Origin: Lachnospiraceae bacterium
Lineage (GTDB): Bacteria > Bacillota > Clostridia > Lachnospirales > Lachnospiraceae
Length of the DNA: 64,000 bases
Direction: 5' to 3'
Assembly (NCBI GenBank): GCA_015056815.1
Contig: SVFN01000019.1
Location: 1 to 64,000 of the forward strand
Positions 35,165-44,430 of the stretch are shown here, piece by piece; the stretch's first letter is position 1; each line of letters starts with the position of its first letter. Below the pieces are notes generated by a model that was given only the letters and a program-made list of their open reading frames with translations, had not been told where the DNA came from and made no database searches. The translations under genes were made by a program, and so were the position numbers.

Positions 35165-35520
35165 GAGGCGTGAACGAATATCGTTCCGGAATCCTTCTAT
35201 ATATACATATACTTGGTTTCCGAACTTTTAATCGTCTCCACCAAAACCGAGTCGTACCTCCGGAATGTTCCGAAAACAGACCTTAGTGAACCGTCGGTCC
35301 TTAGGCGCTGTATTTTAGCGCCCAAGGAAATGCGGTAGCGTTTCCGGCACCGAATCCGCATTTTGGATTCGTGTGCATCGGTGCGAAGCTGTGAAAACAC
35401 TGCTTTTTGTGTTTTCGTACCGCTACGGTGAACTCAGAGCGAGAGCGTGTCTGTCAGAGGAACCTTCCGGCGGCACGACGACAACTAACCAGAAACAACA
35501 ATTTCATCATATAAAAGGAG
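35165..35520 (+). ncRNA. Highly structured glnN leader region
   Basis: The nearly 400-nt gap before glnN contains several good hairpins: CTTGGTTT/AAACCGAG (about 35212-35269), CCTTAGGCGCT/AGCGCCCAAGG (35299-35327), GCACCGA/TCGGTGC (35347-35384) with a competing inner GAATCC/GGATTC, and GAAAACAC/GTGTTTTC (35393-35416). GTAGCG at 35335-35340 can pair with CGCTAC at 35421-35426 to enclose the last two, giving a junction. At 35435-35454 lies a 20-nt motif shared with the gltB leader. No protein frame here has a ribosome site. A cis-acting regulatory RNA is likely; the ligand or regulator is unknown. Confidence 0.45.
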
Positions 35521-35530
35521 GAACCCAAAA

Positions 35531-37642
35531 ATGAGTGAACCATTAAATGCAGCAGAAATATTCGGAGAAGACGTCTTCAACGACACTGTCATGAAGGAAT
35601 ACCTTCCCAAAAACATCTACAAAAGATTACGCAAGACCATAGACGAGGGAAAAGAATTAGATCCGGTTGTTGCAGAAGTTGTAGCTGGTGCGATGAAAGA
35701 CTGGGCGGTAAAAAAAGGGGCGACCCATTACACACACTGGTTCCAGCCTCTTACCGGCGTAACCGCAGAAAAACATGACTCCTTCATCTCAGCACCTGAC
35801 GCGCAGGGCAAAGTACTGATGGAGTTTTCCGGAAAAGAGCTGATCAAAGGTGAGCCCGATGCATCTTCCTTCCCTTCCGGCGGACTTCGCGCGACTTTTG
35901 AGGCGCGAGGCTATACAGCATGGGACTGTACCTCACCGGCTTTTGTCAGACACGATGCGGCAGGAGCGATCCTCTGCATCCCGACAGCTTTTTGCTCCTA
36001 CACAGGGGAAGCACTGGATAAAAAGACACCGCTTCTTCGTTCCATGGAGGCGATCAACACACAGGCGCTCAGACTTTTGCGTCTGTTTGGAAATACCACT
36101 TCCAAAAAAGTGACCCCCTCCGCAGGACCGGAGCAGGAATATTTCATTGTAGACCGCGAGAAATACTTACAGAGAAAAGACCTGATCTATACCGGACGTA
36201 CCCTGTTTGGTGCCATGCCGCCAAAAGGGCAGGAACTGGATGATCATTACTTCGGAGCGATCCAGGAGAGAGTCGCAGCCTTCATGAAGGAAGTAAACGA
36301 AGAACTTTGGAAGTTAGGCGTTACCGCCAAGACTCAGCACAACGAAGTGGCTCCGGCACAGCATGAGCTGGCACCGATCTATGCAGAAGTAAACGTGGCA
36401 GTGGATAACAACCAGCTTGTTATGGAAACCCTGAAAAAGGTAGCATACCGTCAGGGACTGACCTGTCTGCTGCATGAAAAACCATTTGCGGGCGTAAACG
36501 GCTCCGGCAAACATAACAACTGGTCCATCGTGACTGACGATGGCATCAACCTGACCGATCCCGGTAAGAATCCGCATGACAATATCCAGTTCTTATTGGT
36601 ATTGGCATGTATCTTAAAGGCAGTAGATACTCACGCAGACCTGTTAAGGGAATCCGCTGCGGATGTCGGAAACGATCACAGACTGGGAGCAAACGAGGCA
36701 CCGCCGGCGATCATCTCCATCTTCTTGGGCGAGCAGTTGGAGGATGTCCTGACACAGCTGATTGAGACCGGAACAGCCACCAGCTCCAAGCAGGGTGAGA
36801 TCCTGGCGACCGGTGTCAAGACACTTCCGGACTTTAGAAAAGATGCGACGGATCGTAACCGTACCTCACCGTTTGCATTTACAGGAAACAAATTCGAATT
36901 CCGTATGGTAGGTTCTTCCGATTCCATCGCAAGCCCCAACACCGTACTGAACGCCATCGTGGCAGAAGCCTTTGCAGAGGCGTGTGACGAACTGGAAAAA
37001 GCAGAAGATTTTGAGACTGCTGTACATGACCTGATCAAAAAATACGTGATCGAGCATCAGAGGATCGTCTTCAATGGAAACGGTTATTCGGATGAGTGGG
37101 TAAAAGAGGCCGAAAGACGCGGACTTCCCAATATCAAATCCATGGTGGATGCGATCCCGTCCCTTACGACCGATAAGGCGGTGGAGTTGTTTGCGAAGTT
37201 TAACATCTTCACCAGAACAGAACTGGAATCCAGAGCAGAGATCCAGTATGAAGCTTATGCGAAGGCCATCAATATTGAGGCACGTACCGCCATAGACATG
37301 GCAGGTAAACAGCTGATCCCGGCAGCCCTTCACTATACCAAGAGCCTGGCGGATACCGTCATCGCCTTAAAAGCGGCAGACGCAGACGCCACAGCAGCCA
37401 AGAAGATCCTGGACGAAGCAACAGCCCTTGTCTTAGATGCACAGAAGGCATTGGAACTTCTTGAAAAAGTAACGGATGAGGGAGCTTCAATGGAAGAAGG
37501 CAGAGAACAGGCTGTTTACTACCGCGACGAAGTAAAGGGAGCCATGGATGCCTTAAGAGCCCCGATTGACAAACTGGAAATGATCGTCGATAAAGAATTC
37601 TGGCCGATGCCATCCTACGGAGACCTGATTTTCGAAGTATAA
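35531..37642 (+). CDS. glnN: Glutamine synthetase type III
   Basis: 703 residues, the size of GSIII, which condenses glutamate and ammonia with ATP as a large hexameric complex. The N-terminal family region contains [14 protein letters not shown] and [16 protein letters not shown]. The catalytic part has [12 protein letters not shown] (metal Glu), [24 protein letters not shown] and [16 protein letters not shown], covering the ATP and glutamate sites. The C-terminal 150 residues are helical. ATG 35531 follows AAAGGAGGAACCC. Placed between the Amt-PII fusion and gltB/gltD, it forms the glutamine half of the GS-GOGAT cycle. The long structured leader suggests control by nitrogen status. Confidence 0.96.
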   Translation: MSEPLNAAEIFGEDVFNDTVMKEYLPKNIYKRLRKTIDEGKELDPVVAEVVAGAMKDWAVKKGATHYTHWFQPLTGVTAEKHDSFISAPDAQGKVLMEFSGKELIKGEPDASSFPSGGLRATFEARGYTAWDCTSPAFVRHDAAGAILCIPTAFCSYTGEALDKKTPLLRSMEAINTQALRLLRLFGNTTSKKVTPSAGPEQEYFIVDREKYLQRKDLIYTGRTLFGAMPPKGQELDDHYFGAIQERVAAFMKEVNEELWKLGVTAKTQHNEVAPAQHELAPIYAEVNVAVDNNQLVMETLKKVAYRQGLTCLLHEKPFAGVNGSGKHNNWSIVTDDGINLTDPGKNPHDNIQFLLVLACILKAVDTHADLLRESAADVGNDHRLGANEAPPAIISIFLGEQLEDVLTQLIETGTATSSKQGEILATGVKTLPDFRKDATDRNRTSPFAFTGNKFEFRMVGSSDSIASPNTVLNAIVAEAFAEACDELEKAEDFETAVHDLIKKYVIEHQRIVFNGNGYSDEWVKEAERRGLPNIKSMVDAIPSLTTDKAVELFAKFNIFTRTELESRAEIQYEAYAKAINIEARTAIDMAGKQLIPAALHYTKSLADTVIALKAADADATAAKKILDEATALVLDAQKALELLEKVTDEGASMEEGREQAVYYRDEVKGAMDALRAPIDKLEMIVDKEFWPMPSYGDLIFEV

Positions 37643-37652
37643 AAAACAAAAA

Positions 37653-37683
37653 ATATGGCATGACACTATTGTCCCTGCCATAT
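37653..37683 (-). terminator. Hairpin after glnN with T-run only on the minus strand
   Basis: ATATGGCA and TGCCATAT (8 bp) follow the glnN stop. The A-rich tract lies on the left side (37641-37652), so the terminator shape is correct only for minus-strand transcription. On the plus strand no T-run follows. Confidence 0.4.
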
Positions 37684-37687
37684 CCGA

Positions 37688-37754
37688 GCCCGACCTATTG
37701 TGCGTTTCACAGAGCGAGAGCGTGTCTGTTTCGGAAATATACAATAGGTCGGGC
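37688..37754 (+). promoter_or_regulatory. gltB leader: 14-bp inverted repeat enclosing the shared motif
   Basis: GCCCGACCTATTGT (37688-37701) and ACAATAGGTCGGGC (37741-37754) form a perfect 14-bp stem. The 39-nt loop contains CAGAGCGAGAGCGTGTCTGT (37710-37729), identical to 35435-35454 in the glnN leader. The motif can fold as ACAGA/TCTGT closing a GCGAGAGC apex. It lies about 105 nt before the gltB start codon and is probably a regulatory RNA element. Confidence 0.55.
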
Positions 37755-37860
37755 GACCGGAGTCAATAACCTAAAAGCAAGAACGGTAATAGCAACACCC
37801 CATCTTTTCCTGCGGAAGGGGATAAGACGGGTAAACGCAAAGAATGGAACGGAGGCAGTT

Positions 37861-40800
37861 ATGAACTTATACAGAGAATCCTTTGAACATGAAAACTGTG
37901 GGATCGGTGCCATAGTGAATATAGAAGGAAAACAGAGTCATGCGATCGTGGATGATGCGTTAAAGATCGTAGAGAACCTGGAACACAGGGCGGGAAAAGA
38001 TGCCAAGGGAGAGACCGGTGACGGAGTCGGTATCCTGACACAGATTTCCCACCGATTTTTTTCAAAAGAATGTAAGAAACTGGGATTTGAGATCGGTAAT
38101 CCCAGAGAATACGGTGTCGGTATGTTCTTCTTTCCACAGGATGAGCTGAACATGCGTCAGGCCAAAAAGATGTTTGAGGTCATTGTCAAAAAAGAAGGTC
38201 TGACCTTTTTGGGCTGGCGACAGGTTCCGGTAGTGCCACAGGTTCTGGGCGAGAAGGCAAGAAGCTGCATGCCGCGGATTTCCCAGGCATTTATCAAACG
38301 CCCGGAGGGACTGGAAAAAGATATTGAGTTTGACCGCAGACTCTATATTGTGCGGCGGGTATTTGAACAGAGCACGGACAATACCTATGTGCCGTCTTTA
38401 TCCTGCAGGACCATTGTCTATAAAGGAATGTTCTTAGTGGGACAGCTTCGCACGTTTTTTAGTGACTTACAGGATGAGGATTACGAGTCTGCCATTGCGA
38501 TGGTGCATTCCCGTTTTTCCACCAATACGACCCCGAGCTGGGATAAAGCGCATCCCAACCGGTTTATGGTGCACAACGGTGAGATCAACACCATAAAAGG
38601 AAATGTGGATAAAATGCTGGCAAGAGAGGAGACCATGTATACGGATATCTTCAGTCCGGAAGACATGACAAAGGTGCTTCCGGTCATTCCGTCTGCCGGT
38701 TCTGACTCTGCCATGTTTGATAATACACTGGAATTCCTGACCATGAGCGGTATGGATCTGCCGCTTGCTGCCATGATCATGATCCCGGAGCCCTGGGCGC
38801 ACAATGACACGATTTCCCAGGAGGTCAGAGACTTTTACCAGTATTATGCGACCATGATGGAGCCCTGGGACGGCCCCGCTTCCATTCTGTTCTCTGACGG
38901 TGATGTGATGGGTGCGATCTTAGATCGCAATGGTCTGCGTCCTTCACGCTACTATGTGATGGATGACGGCCGTTTGATCCTGTCCTCGGAAGTAGGAGTA
39001 CTGGAGCTGCCGGAAGAACATATTTTGAAAAAAGAACGCCTCCATCCGGGGAAAATGCTTTTGATCGATACAAAAAAGAACAAGATTTTTTCCGATCAGG
39101 AATTAAAGGAATACTATGCGCATAAAGAGCCTTACGGGGAATGGCTTGACAGTAATCTTCTGGAACTGAGAACCTTAAAGATTCCGAACAGTCGCGTGGT
39201 CTCCTATTCCGATGAGGAGAGAAAACGATTACAGAAAGCCTTTGGTTATACCTATGAAGAGTGTAAGGAAAGCATCGGGACCATGGCATTAAAAGGGGAA
39301 GAAAATATCGGTGCAATGGGTGTGGATACCCCGATCGCAGCTCTTTCCGGTCAGTATCAGCCCCTGTTTCATTACTTTAAGCAGATGTTCGCACAGGTGA
39401 CGAATCCGCCCATTGATGCAGCGCGGGAAAAGATTGTAACCAGCACAGATATATATATAGGTAAGAACGGGAATCTGTTAAAGGAATCTGCCGGCAATTG
39501 CCAGATGTTAAAGATTCATAATCCGATCCTGACAGATTTGGATCTGATGAAGATCGAAAATATGAAAAAACCGGGCTTCCAGGTGGCAAAGGTTTCCATC
39601 CTGTATTATAAGAGCACACCGATCGAAAGAGTGCTGCATCATCTCTTTGTGGAGATCGACAAGGCTTATCGTGACGGCGCCAACATTTTGATTCTGTCTG
39701 ACAGAGGGGTGGATGAAAATCATGTGGCGATCCCGTCTCTTTTGGCGGTGGCAGCAGTCCATAAGCATTTGGTTGATACCAGAAAATGTACGGCAATGTC
39801 TTTGATCTTAGAGTCCGGTGAGCCCAGGGAAGTACACCATTTTGCGACACTGCTCGGGTTTGGTGCCAGTGCGGTCAATCCCTATCTTGCACACGCTTCC
39901 ATCGCGGAGTTGATTGAAAGCGGCAGTCTGGACAAGGATTATTATGCAGCAGTGGAAGACTATGATCATGCGGTGCTTGGCGGGATCGTCAAGATCGCAT
40001 CCAAGATGGGTATCTCTACCGTACAGTCTTATCAGGGCAGTAAGATCTTTGAGGCGCTGGGAATCTCAGAGAGTGTCATTTTGGAATATTTTACCGGAAC
40101 GATCAGCCGCATTGGCGGGATCAGCTTAGAGGAGATTGCAAAGAATACGGACAAACAGCATTCCAAAGCCTTTGATCCGTTAGGGCTTTCCTCTGATCTT
40201 ACCTTAAATTCCGTGGGACGTCATAAAATGCGCTCCGGAGGAGAAGAACACCGGTACAATCCGAAGACGATCCATATGCTCCAGCTTGCAACGAGGGAAG
40301 GAGACTATGAGAAATTCAAACAGTATACGGCGATGATCGATGGAGAACAGACGGGGTATCTGAGAAGTCTTATGGACTTTAATTATCCGGAAAAGGGAAT
40401 CGATCTTTCCGAAGTGGAGAGCGAGGATGAGATCGTGAAACGCTTTAAGACCGGTGCGATGTCATATGGTTCTATTTCGGAGGAGGCTCATGAAGCACTT
40501 GCGGTAGCCATGAACCATTTAAAAGGAAAATCCAACAGCGGAGAAGGCGGAGAGAGCGATGAAAGGATCGCGTCTGCAGGGACGGACCATGACAGAAGTT
40601 CGGCGATCAAACAGGTGGCGAGCGGCCGATTTGGCGTTACGGGCAGATATCTGGTAAGCGCGAAAGAGATTCAGATCAAGATGGCGCAGGGAGCAAAGCC
40701 GGGCGAAGGCGGACACCTTCCGGCAAAGAAAGTGTATCCATGGATCGCAAAGACCAGACATTCCACACCGGGAGTCAGTCTGATCTCACCGCCTCCACAT

Positions 40801-42375
40801 CATGACATCTATTCGATCGAGGATCTGGCGCAGCTGATCTATGATCTGAAAAATGCCAATAAATATGCAAGAATTTCTGTGAAGCTGGTTTCGGAGGCAG
40901 GCGTGGGAACCATCGCTGCCGGTGTTGCCAAGGCCGGCGCACAGGTAGTGCTGATCTCCGGTTACGATGGGGGAACGGGAGCAGCTCCGCTTAGTTCTAT
41001 TCACAATGCCGGACTTCCGTGGGAGCTGGGGCTGGCAGAGACGCATCAGACGCTGATCCAAAACGGTCTGAGAGAGAGAGTTGTGATCGAGACCGACGGT
41101 AAACTGATGAGCGGCCGGGATGTGGCGATCGCAGCCCTTCTTGGAGCGGAAGAGTTCGGTTTTGCAACAGCTCCTCTTGTGACACTGGGCTGTGTCATGA
41201 TGAGAGTCTGCAATCTCGATACCTGTCCGATGGGGATCGCAACCCAGAATCCGGATCTGCGTAAGCGATTTACCGGGAAGGCGGAATATGTAGAGAATTT
41301 TATGCGCTTTATCGCAAGAGAACTGCGGGAATATATGGCAAAACTGGGAATCCGTACCGTTGATGAGATGGTGGGAAGGAGCGATCTTTTAAAGAAAAAA
41401 GAAGGTCTTTCCGGTCAGGCGGCAAGTCTGGATATCAGTGGGATCTTAAGTTATGTGCCGGTGAAAGTGGATACCTTCCATCATGAGAAGCTGTATGACT
41501 TCAAACTGGAGAGTACGAAGGATGAGGCATGCCTTTTAACAGCGCCTGCCGTGAAGAAGGTACTGAGTGGGAAAGGAACCTGTGAATTCGCTGTAAAACT
41601 GACCAACACAGACCGTACTTTCGGTACCCTTCTGGGAAGTGAGATCACAAGACAGCATCCGGAAGGCTTGAAAGAAGATGCGATCGTGTTACAGTGTGAC
41701 GGACACGGCGGACAGAGCTTTGGCGCGTTTTTGCCGAAAGGACTGACGATCCGGCTTACCGGGGATTCGAACGATTATCTGGGAAAAGGTCTTTCCGGCG
41801 GAAAGATCGTCGTGGCGGCACCGAAGGAAGCTGCATATGAGGCAGAGGAGAATGTGATCATCGGCAATGTGGCGCTTTACGGTGCGACGTCCGGTGAAGT
41901 ATATATTGCGGGGATGGCGGGAGAACGCTTTGCGGTGCGTAATTCCGGCGTGACGGCAGTGGTAGAGGGTGTCGGAGAGCATGGCTGTGAGTACATGACC
42001 GGTGGACGTGTGGTGGTACTGGGAAGTACCGGGAAGAATTTTGCTGCGGGCATGAGCGGCGGGATCGCTTATGTACTGGATGAACAGAATACCCTGTACC
42101 GGAATCTGAATAAAGATCTGGTGCTTATGGAGGCGGTTGAGACCAAGAACGATAAGGCGGAGCTTCGCAAAATGCTGGAAGCGCATGTAAAGCATACCGG
42201 TTCCGAAAAAGCGAAGAAAGTTCTGGATCGATTTGAGGAGTATCTTCCGAAATTTAAAAAGATCATTCCGGAGGATTACAAGAAACTGACGCATTTGACC
42301 AGTCAGTTTGAGGAACAGGGAATGAATCTCGCCCAGGCACAGATCGAGGCTTTCTATGCCAGTGTCGACAAATAA
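37861..42375 (+). CDS. gltB: Glutamate synthase large subunit
   Basis: 1504 residues, normal for the NADPH enzyme. The class II glutaminase domain begins with Cys13 in HENCGIGAI, after a short propeptide. The central domain and FMN domain follow; FMN-region landmarks are KSNSGEGGES (near residue 890), LPAKKVYPWIA and SGYDGGTGAAPLSSI. The 3Fe-4S cysteines are in CVMMRVCNLDTCPMG (about 1117-1131). The GXGXG domain is visible near 1275-1430 (GHGGQSFGAF, GLSGGKIVV, YGATSGEVYIAGMAGERF). It transfers ammonia from glutamine to 2-oxoglutarate. ATG 37861 after ACGGAGG is chosen, since the upstream-extended frame runs through leader RNA. Confidence 0.97.
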   Translation: MNLYRESFEHENCGIGAIVNIEGKQSHAIVDDALKIVENLEHRAGKDAKGETGDGVGILTQISHRFFSKECKKLGFEIGNPREYGVGMFFFPQDELNMRQAKKMFEVIVKKEGLTFLGWRQVPVVPQVLGEKARSCMPRISQAFIKRPEGLEKDIEFDRRLYIVRRVFEQSTDNTYVPSLSCRTIVYKGMFLVGQLRTFFSDLQDEDYESAIAMVHSRFSTNTTPSWDKAHPNRFMVHNGEINTIKGNVDKMLAREETMYTDIFSPEDMTKVLPVIPSAGSDSAMFDNTLEFLTMSGMDLPLAAMIMIPEPWAHNDTISQEVRDFYQYYATMMEPWDGPASILFSDGDVMGAILDRNGLRPSRYYVMDDGRLILSSEVGVLELPEEHILKKERLHPGKMLLIDTKKNKIFSDQELKEYYAHKEPYGEWLDSNLLELRTLKIPNSRVVSYSDEERKRLQKAFGYTYEECKESIGTMALKGEENIGAMGVDTPIAALSGQYQPLFHYFKQMFAQVTNPPIDAAREKIVTSTDIYIGKNGNLLKESAGNCQMLKIHNPILTDLDLMKIENMKKPGFQVAKVSILYYKSTPIERVLHHLFVEIDKAYRDGANILILSDRGVDENHVAIPSLLAVAAVHKHLVDTRKCTAMSLILESGEPREVHHFATLLGFGASAVNPYLAHASIAELIESGSLDKDYYAAVEDYDHAVLGGIVKIASKMGISTVQSYQGSKIFEALGISESVILEYFTGTISRIGGISLEEIAKNTDKQHSKAFDPLGLSSDLTLNSVGRHKMRSGGEEHRYNPKTIHMLQLATREGDYEKFKQYTAMIDGEQTGYLRSLMDFNYPEKGIDLSEVESEDEIVKRFKTGAMSYGSISEEAHEALAVAMNHLKGKSNSGEGGESDERIASAGTDHDRSSAIKQVASGRFGVTGRYLVSAKEIQIKMAQGAKPGEGGHLPAKKVYPWIAKTRHSTPGVSLISPPPHHDIYSIEDLAQLIYDLKNANKYARISVKLVSEAGVGTIAAGVAKAGAQVVLISGYDGGTGAAPLSSIHNAGLPWELGLAETHQTLIQNGLRERVVIETDGKLMSGRDVAIAALLGAEEFGFATAPLVTLGCVMMRVCNLDTCPMGIATQNPDLRKRFTGKAEYVENFMRFIARELREYMAKLGIRTVDEMVGRSDLLKKKEGLSGQAASLDISGILSYVPVKVDTFHHEKLYDFKLESTKDEACLLTAPAVKKVLSGKGTCEFAVKLTNTDRTFGTLLGSEITRQHPEGLKEDAIVLQCDGHGGQSFGAFLPKGLTIRLTGDSNDYLGKGLSGGKIVVAAPKEAAYEAEENVIIGNVALYGATSGEVYIAGMAGERFAVRNSGVTAVVEGVGEHGCEYMTGGRVVVLGSTGKNFAAGMSGGIAYVLDEQNTLYRNLNKDLVLMEAVETKNDKAELRKMLEAHVKHTGSEKAKKVLDRFEEYLPKFKKIIPEDYKKLTHLTSQFEEQGMNLAQAQIEAFYASVDK

Positions 42376-42390
42376 AAAAACAGTATCCAA

Positions 42391-42442
42391 GTTCTCTGCT
42401 ATCTTACGCTGATTGTTTGGATACGGAACTTTAAATAGGAGG
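42391..42442 (+). repeat. 52-nt intercistronic repeat, copy 2
   Basis: It matches 12757-12808 at 44 of 52 positions. Here the 3' part GTTTGGATAC also pairs with GTATCCAA at 42383-42390 to form a hairpin between gltB and gltD. The copy ends in the gltD ribosome site. Confidence 0.7.
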
Positions 42443-42454
42443 ATATATATAATC

Positions 42455-43966
42455 ATGGGAAAACCAACCGGATTTTTAGAATATGACAGAGAAACGGGCC
42501 CGGAACGTGCCCCGCTTGACCGTAAAAATGATTTTAATGAATTTCATGGTCTGCTTTCAAAGGAAAAGCAGCAATGTCAGGGAGCCAGATGCATGGAATG
42601 CGGTATTCCTTTTTGCCAGGCCGGCGTGATGATCGCAGGGATGGCCAGCGGATGCCCGCTGCATAATCTGGTGCCGGAGATCAATGATGCCGTTTATCAT
42701 GGTAATTTTGAACTGGCTTATGAAAGACTGCATAAGACACACTGCTTTCCGGAGTTTACGTCGAGAGTCTGCCCGGCACTTTGTGAAAACGCCTGTACGG
42801 TAGGACTTCATGCGGCTCCGGTATCTACTAAGGAGAATGAAAAGACCGTCATAGAGTATGCTTTTGAGAACGGACTGGTAAAAGCAGATGCGCCTGCCAT
42901 CCGGACCGGGAAAAAAGTGGCGGTGGTGGGGAGCGGTCCGTCGGGACTGGCTGCTGCACAGATGTTAAATATGCGGGGACACGAAGTGACCGTCTATGAA
43001 AGAAACAATCTGGCCGGCGGACTCTTGCGATACGGTATTCCGAACATGAAACTGGATAAAAGAGTGATCGACAGACGTATCCGGCTTATGGAAGAAGCCG
43101 GGATCCGTTTCCGGTATGGTGTTGATGTGGGAAAAGACATTTCGGGAAAAGAACTGCTAAAAGAATATGACAGAGTTGTTTTGTGCTGTGGCGCCTCCAA
43201 TCCCCGGGATATCACCTGTGAGGGCAGGGATGCAAAAGGCATTTACTTCGCAGTGGACTTTCTGTCTGAGGTGACCGGAGCTCTCATTGCCAAAGATTAT
43301 GACAGCGAAGCCGTGATCAGCAAAAAGGATTTCTCGTTTCAGAGCCTGAAAGGAAAACAGGTCATCGTGATCGGCGGCGGAGATACCGGGAATGACTGCG
43401 TCGGGACTTCCATCCGGTTAGGGGCAGCCGGTGTCACTCAGCTTGAGATGATGCCAAAGCCGGCCGGAATGCGTGACGATTCCAATCCCTGGCCGGAGTG
43501 GCCGAAGGTGTTAAAGACTGATTACGGACAGGAGGAGGCTATTGCATCTTTTGGGGAAGATCCCCGCGTTTATCAGACCACCGTCACGGAGTTTTTAAAA
43601 GACAAAAACGGAAAGCTGACCGGTGTCATAACTGTACAGCTTGTGCCGGAAAAAGATGCAAAAACCGGTCGGATCAAAATGGTGCCGGTAAAGGGAAGCG
43701 AAAAAAAGCGAAAAGCGGATCTGGTACTGATCGCAGCCGGATTTTTGGGCTGTCAGGACTATGTTCCAAAGAGCTTCGGAGCTTTGTGCAATGAACGCAC
43801 AAATGTGAAAACGGCACAGGAAGCATATCAGACAACAGCAGACCGTGTCTTTACGGCAGGTGATATGCACAGGGGACAGTCTCTGGTGGTGTGGGCGATC
43901 CGGGAAGGCAGACAGGCTGCCGCAGCAGTGGATGAATCCCTGATGGGCTATACCGGTTTAAACTAG
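42455..43966 (+). CDS. gltD: Glutamate synthase small subunit
   Basis: 503 residues. It feeds electrons from NADPH through FAD and two 4Fe-4S clusters to GltB. The N-terminal cysteines are in CMECGIPFCQ, a CPLHN segment and CPALCENACTVG (about residues 46-113). FAD binding is at VAVVGSGPSGLAAAQ (about 155) and NADPH binding at VIVIGGGDTGNDCVG (about 305). The C-terminal FTAGDMHRGQSLVVWAI is the family FAD-closing motif. ATG 42455 follows AGGAGGATATATATAATC. It lies 79 bp after gltB and is ended by a strong terminator, so gltBD form an operon. Confidence 0.97.
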   Translation: MGKPTGFLEYDRETGPERAPLDRKNDFNEFHGLLSKEKQQCQGARCMECGIPFCQAGVMIAGMASGCPLHNLVPEINDAVYHGNFELAYERLHKTHCFPEFTSRVCPALCENACTVGLHAAPVSTKENEKTVIEYAFENGLVKADAPAIRTGKKVAVVGSGPSGLAAAQMLNMRGHEVTVYERNNLAGGLLRYGIPNMKLDKRVIDRRIRLMEEAGIRFRYGVDVGKDISGKELLKEYDRVVLCCGASNPRDITCEGRDAKGIYFAVDFLSEVTGALIAKDYDSEAVISKKDFSFQSLKGKQVIVIGGGDTGNDCVGTSIRLGAAGVTQLEMMPKPAGMRDDSNPWPEWPKVLKTDYGQEEAIASFGEDPRVYQTTVTEFLKDKNGKLTGVITVQLVPEKDAKTGRIKMVPVKGSEKKRKADLVLIAAGFLGCQDYVPKSFGALCNERTNVKTAQEAYQTTADRVFTAGDMHRGQSLVVWAIREGRQAAAAVDESLMGYTGLN

Positions 43967-44040
43967 ACAATTTCACAGCAACAGAAGCAGCTTTTTGCCC
44001 TGCAACTTCCGGGCGGGCAGGAAGTCTGGCTGTTTTGGCA

Positions 44041-44077
44041 AATCGTCCGTATCGATGGGGATACGGACGATTTTTTT
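44041..44077 (+). terminator. Intrinsic terminator after gltD
   Basis: AATCGTCCGTATC and GATACGGACGATT are perfectly complementary (13 bp, 6-nt loop), with the following T-run of about seven. Confidence 0.92.
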
Positions 44078-44122
44078 GTTGTGCGGAAACTAAAAAAACA
44101 ATTAATGAAAACAACGAAAAAG

Positions 44123-44136
44123 TAAAACGTTTTCGT
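44123..44136. promoter_or_regulatory. LacI/CcpA-like operator, site 1
   Basis: AAAACGTTTT (10 bp perfect palindrome with central CG), with near-symmetric flanks, resembles a catabolite-response (cre) or LacI-family operator core. It lies upstream of the large GH43 gene. Confidence 0.4.
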
Positions 44137-44188
44137 AAAAATGCCGGGAAACAGGAATAGAATATATGAAATGCTACAATTTGGGCAA

Positions 44189-44202
44189 CGCAAACGGTTG
44201 CG
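44189..44202. promoter_or_regulatory. LacI-family operator, site 2
   Basis: CGCAAACGGTTGCG is symmetric at 12 of 14 positions with central CG, the typical form of a LacI/GalR-family operator. It lies 9 bp after TACAAT (44175-44180) and about 80 bp before the better promoter. Confidence 0.5.
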
Positions 44203-44281
44203 CGAATTGAATGAACAAGCATTTTGTATAAAAAACGATATGGAAACCACAAAATAATTGTGGAATATATGCCAAAGGTTC

Positions 44282-44310
44282 TTGAAAAATGTTAGCATGT
44301 ATTATATAAT
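44282..44310 (+). promoter_or_regulatory. Promoter of the 1639-residue GH43 gene
   Basis: TTGAAA (44282-44287) and TATAAT (44305-44310) are 17 bp apart. The predicted transcript begins near 44317, immediately before the hairpin ATCGCAATGT/ACGTTGCGAT (44320-44347) that is followed by TTTTCTT. This is a possible 5' stabiliser or attenuator. Confidence 0.65.
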
Positions 44311-44430
44311 TATATCAATATCGCAATGTTGGGGAAGACGTTGCGATTTTCTTATGTTTCTATTATTACCGTCTGGGATGCTACAAGACATTTCGGATGG
44401 CAGACAAATTTTTAAACAGGGAGGAATACC

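Noticed and set aside
35197-35400. 67-codon minus-strand frame in the glnN leader
   Set aside because: No ribosome site; composition is Arg/Ser-rich and the sequence is better explained by RNA hairpins.
35133-35530. Known glutamine riboswitch (glnA motif)
   Set aside because: The conserved glnA-motif core I would expect was not found; the leader is kept as an unassigned structured RNA.
41689-42456. 255-codon minus-strand open frame
   Set aside because: It is a shadow of the gltB GXGXG region, which is unmistakable on the plus strand.
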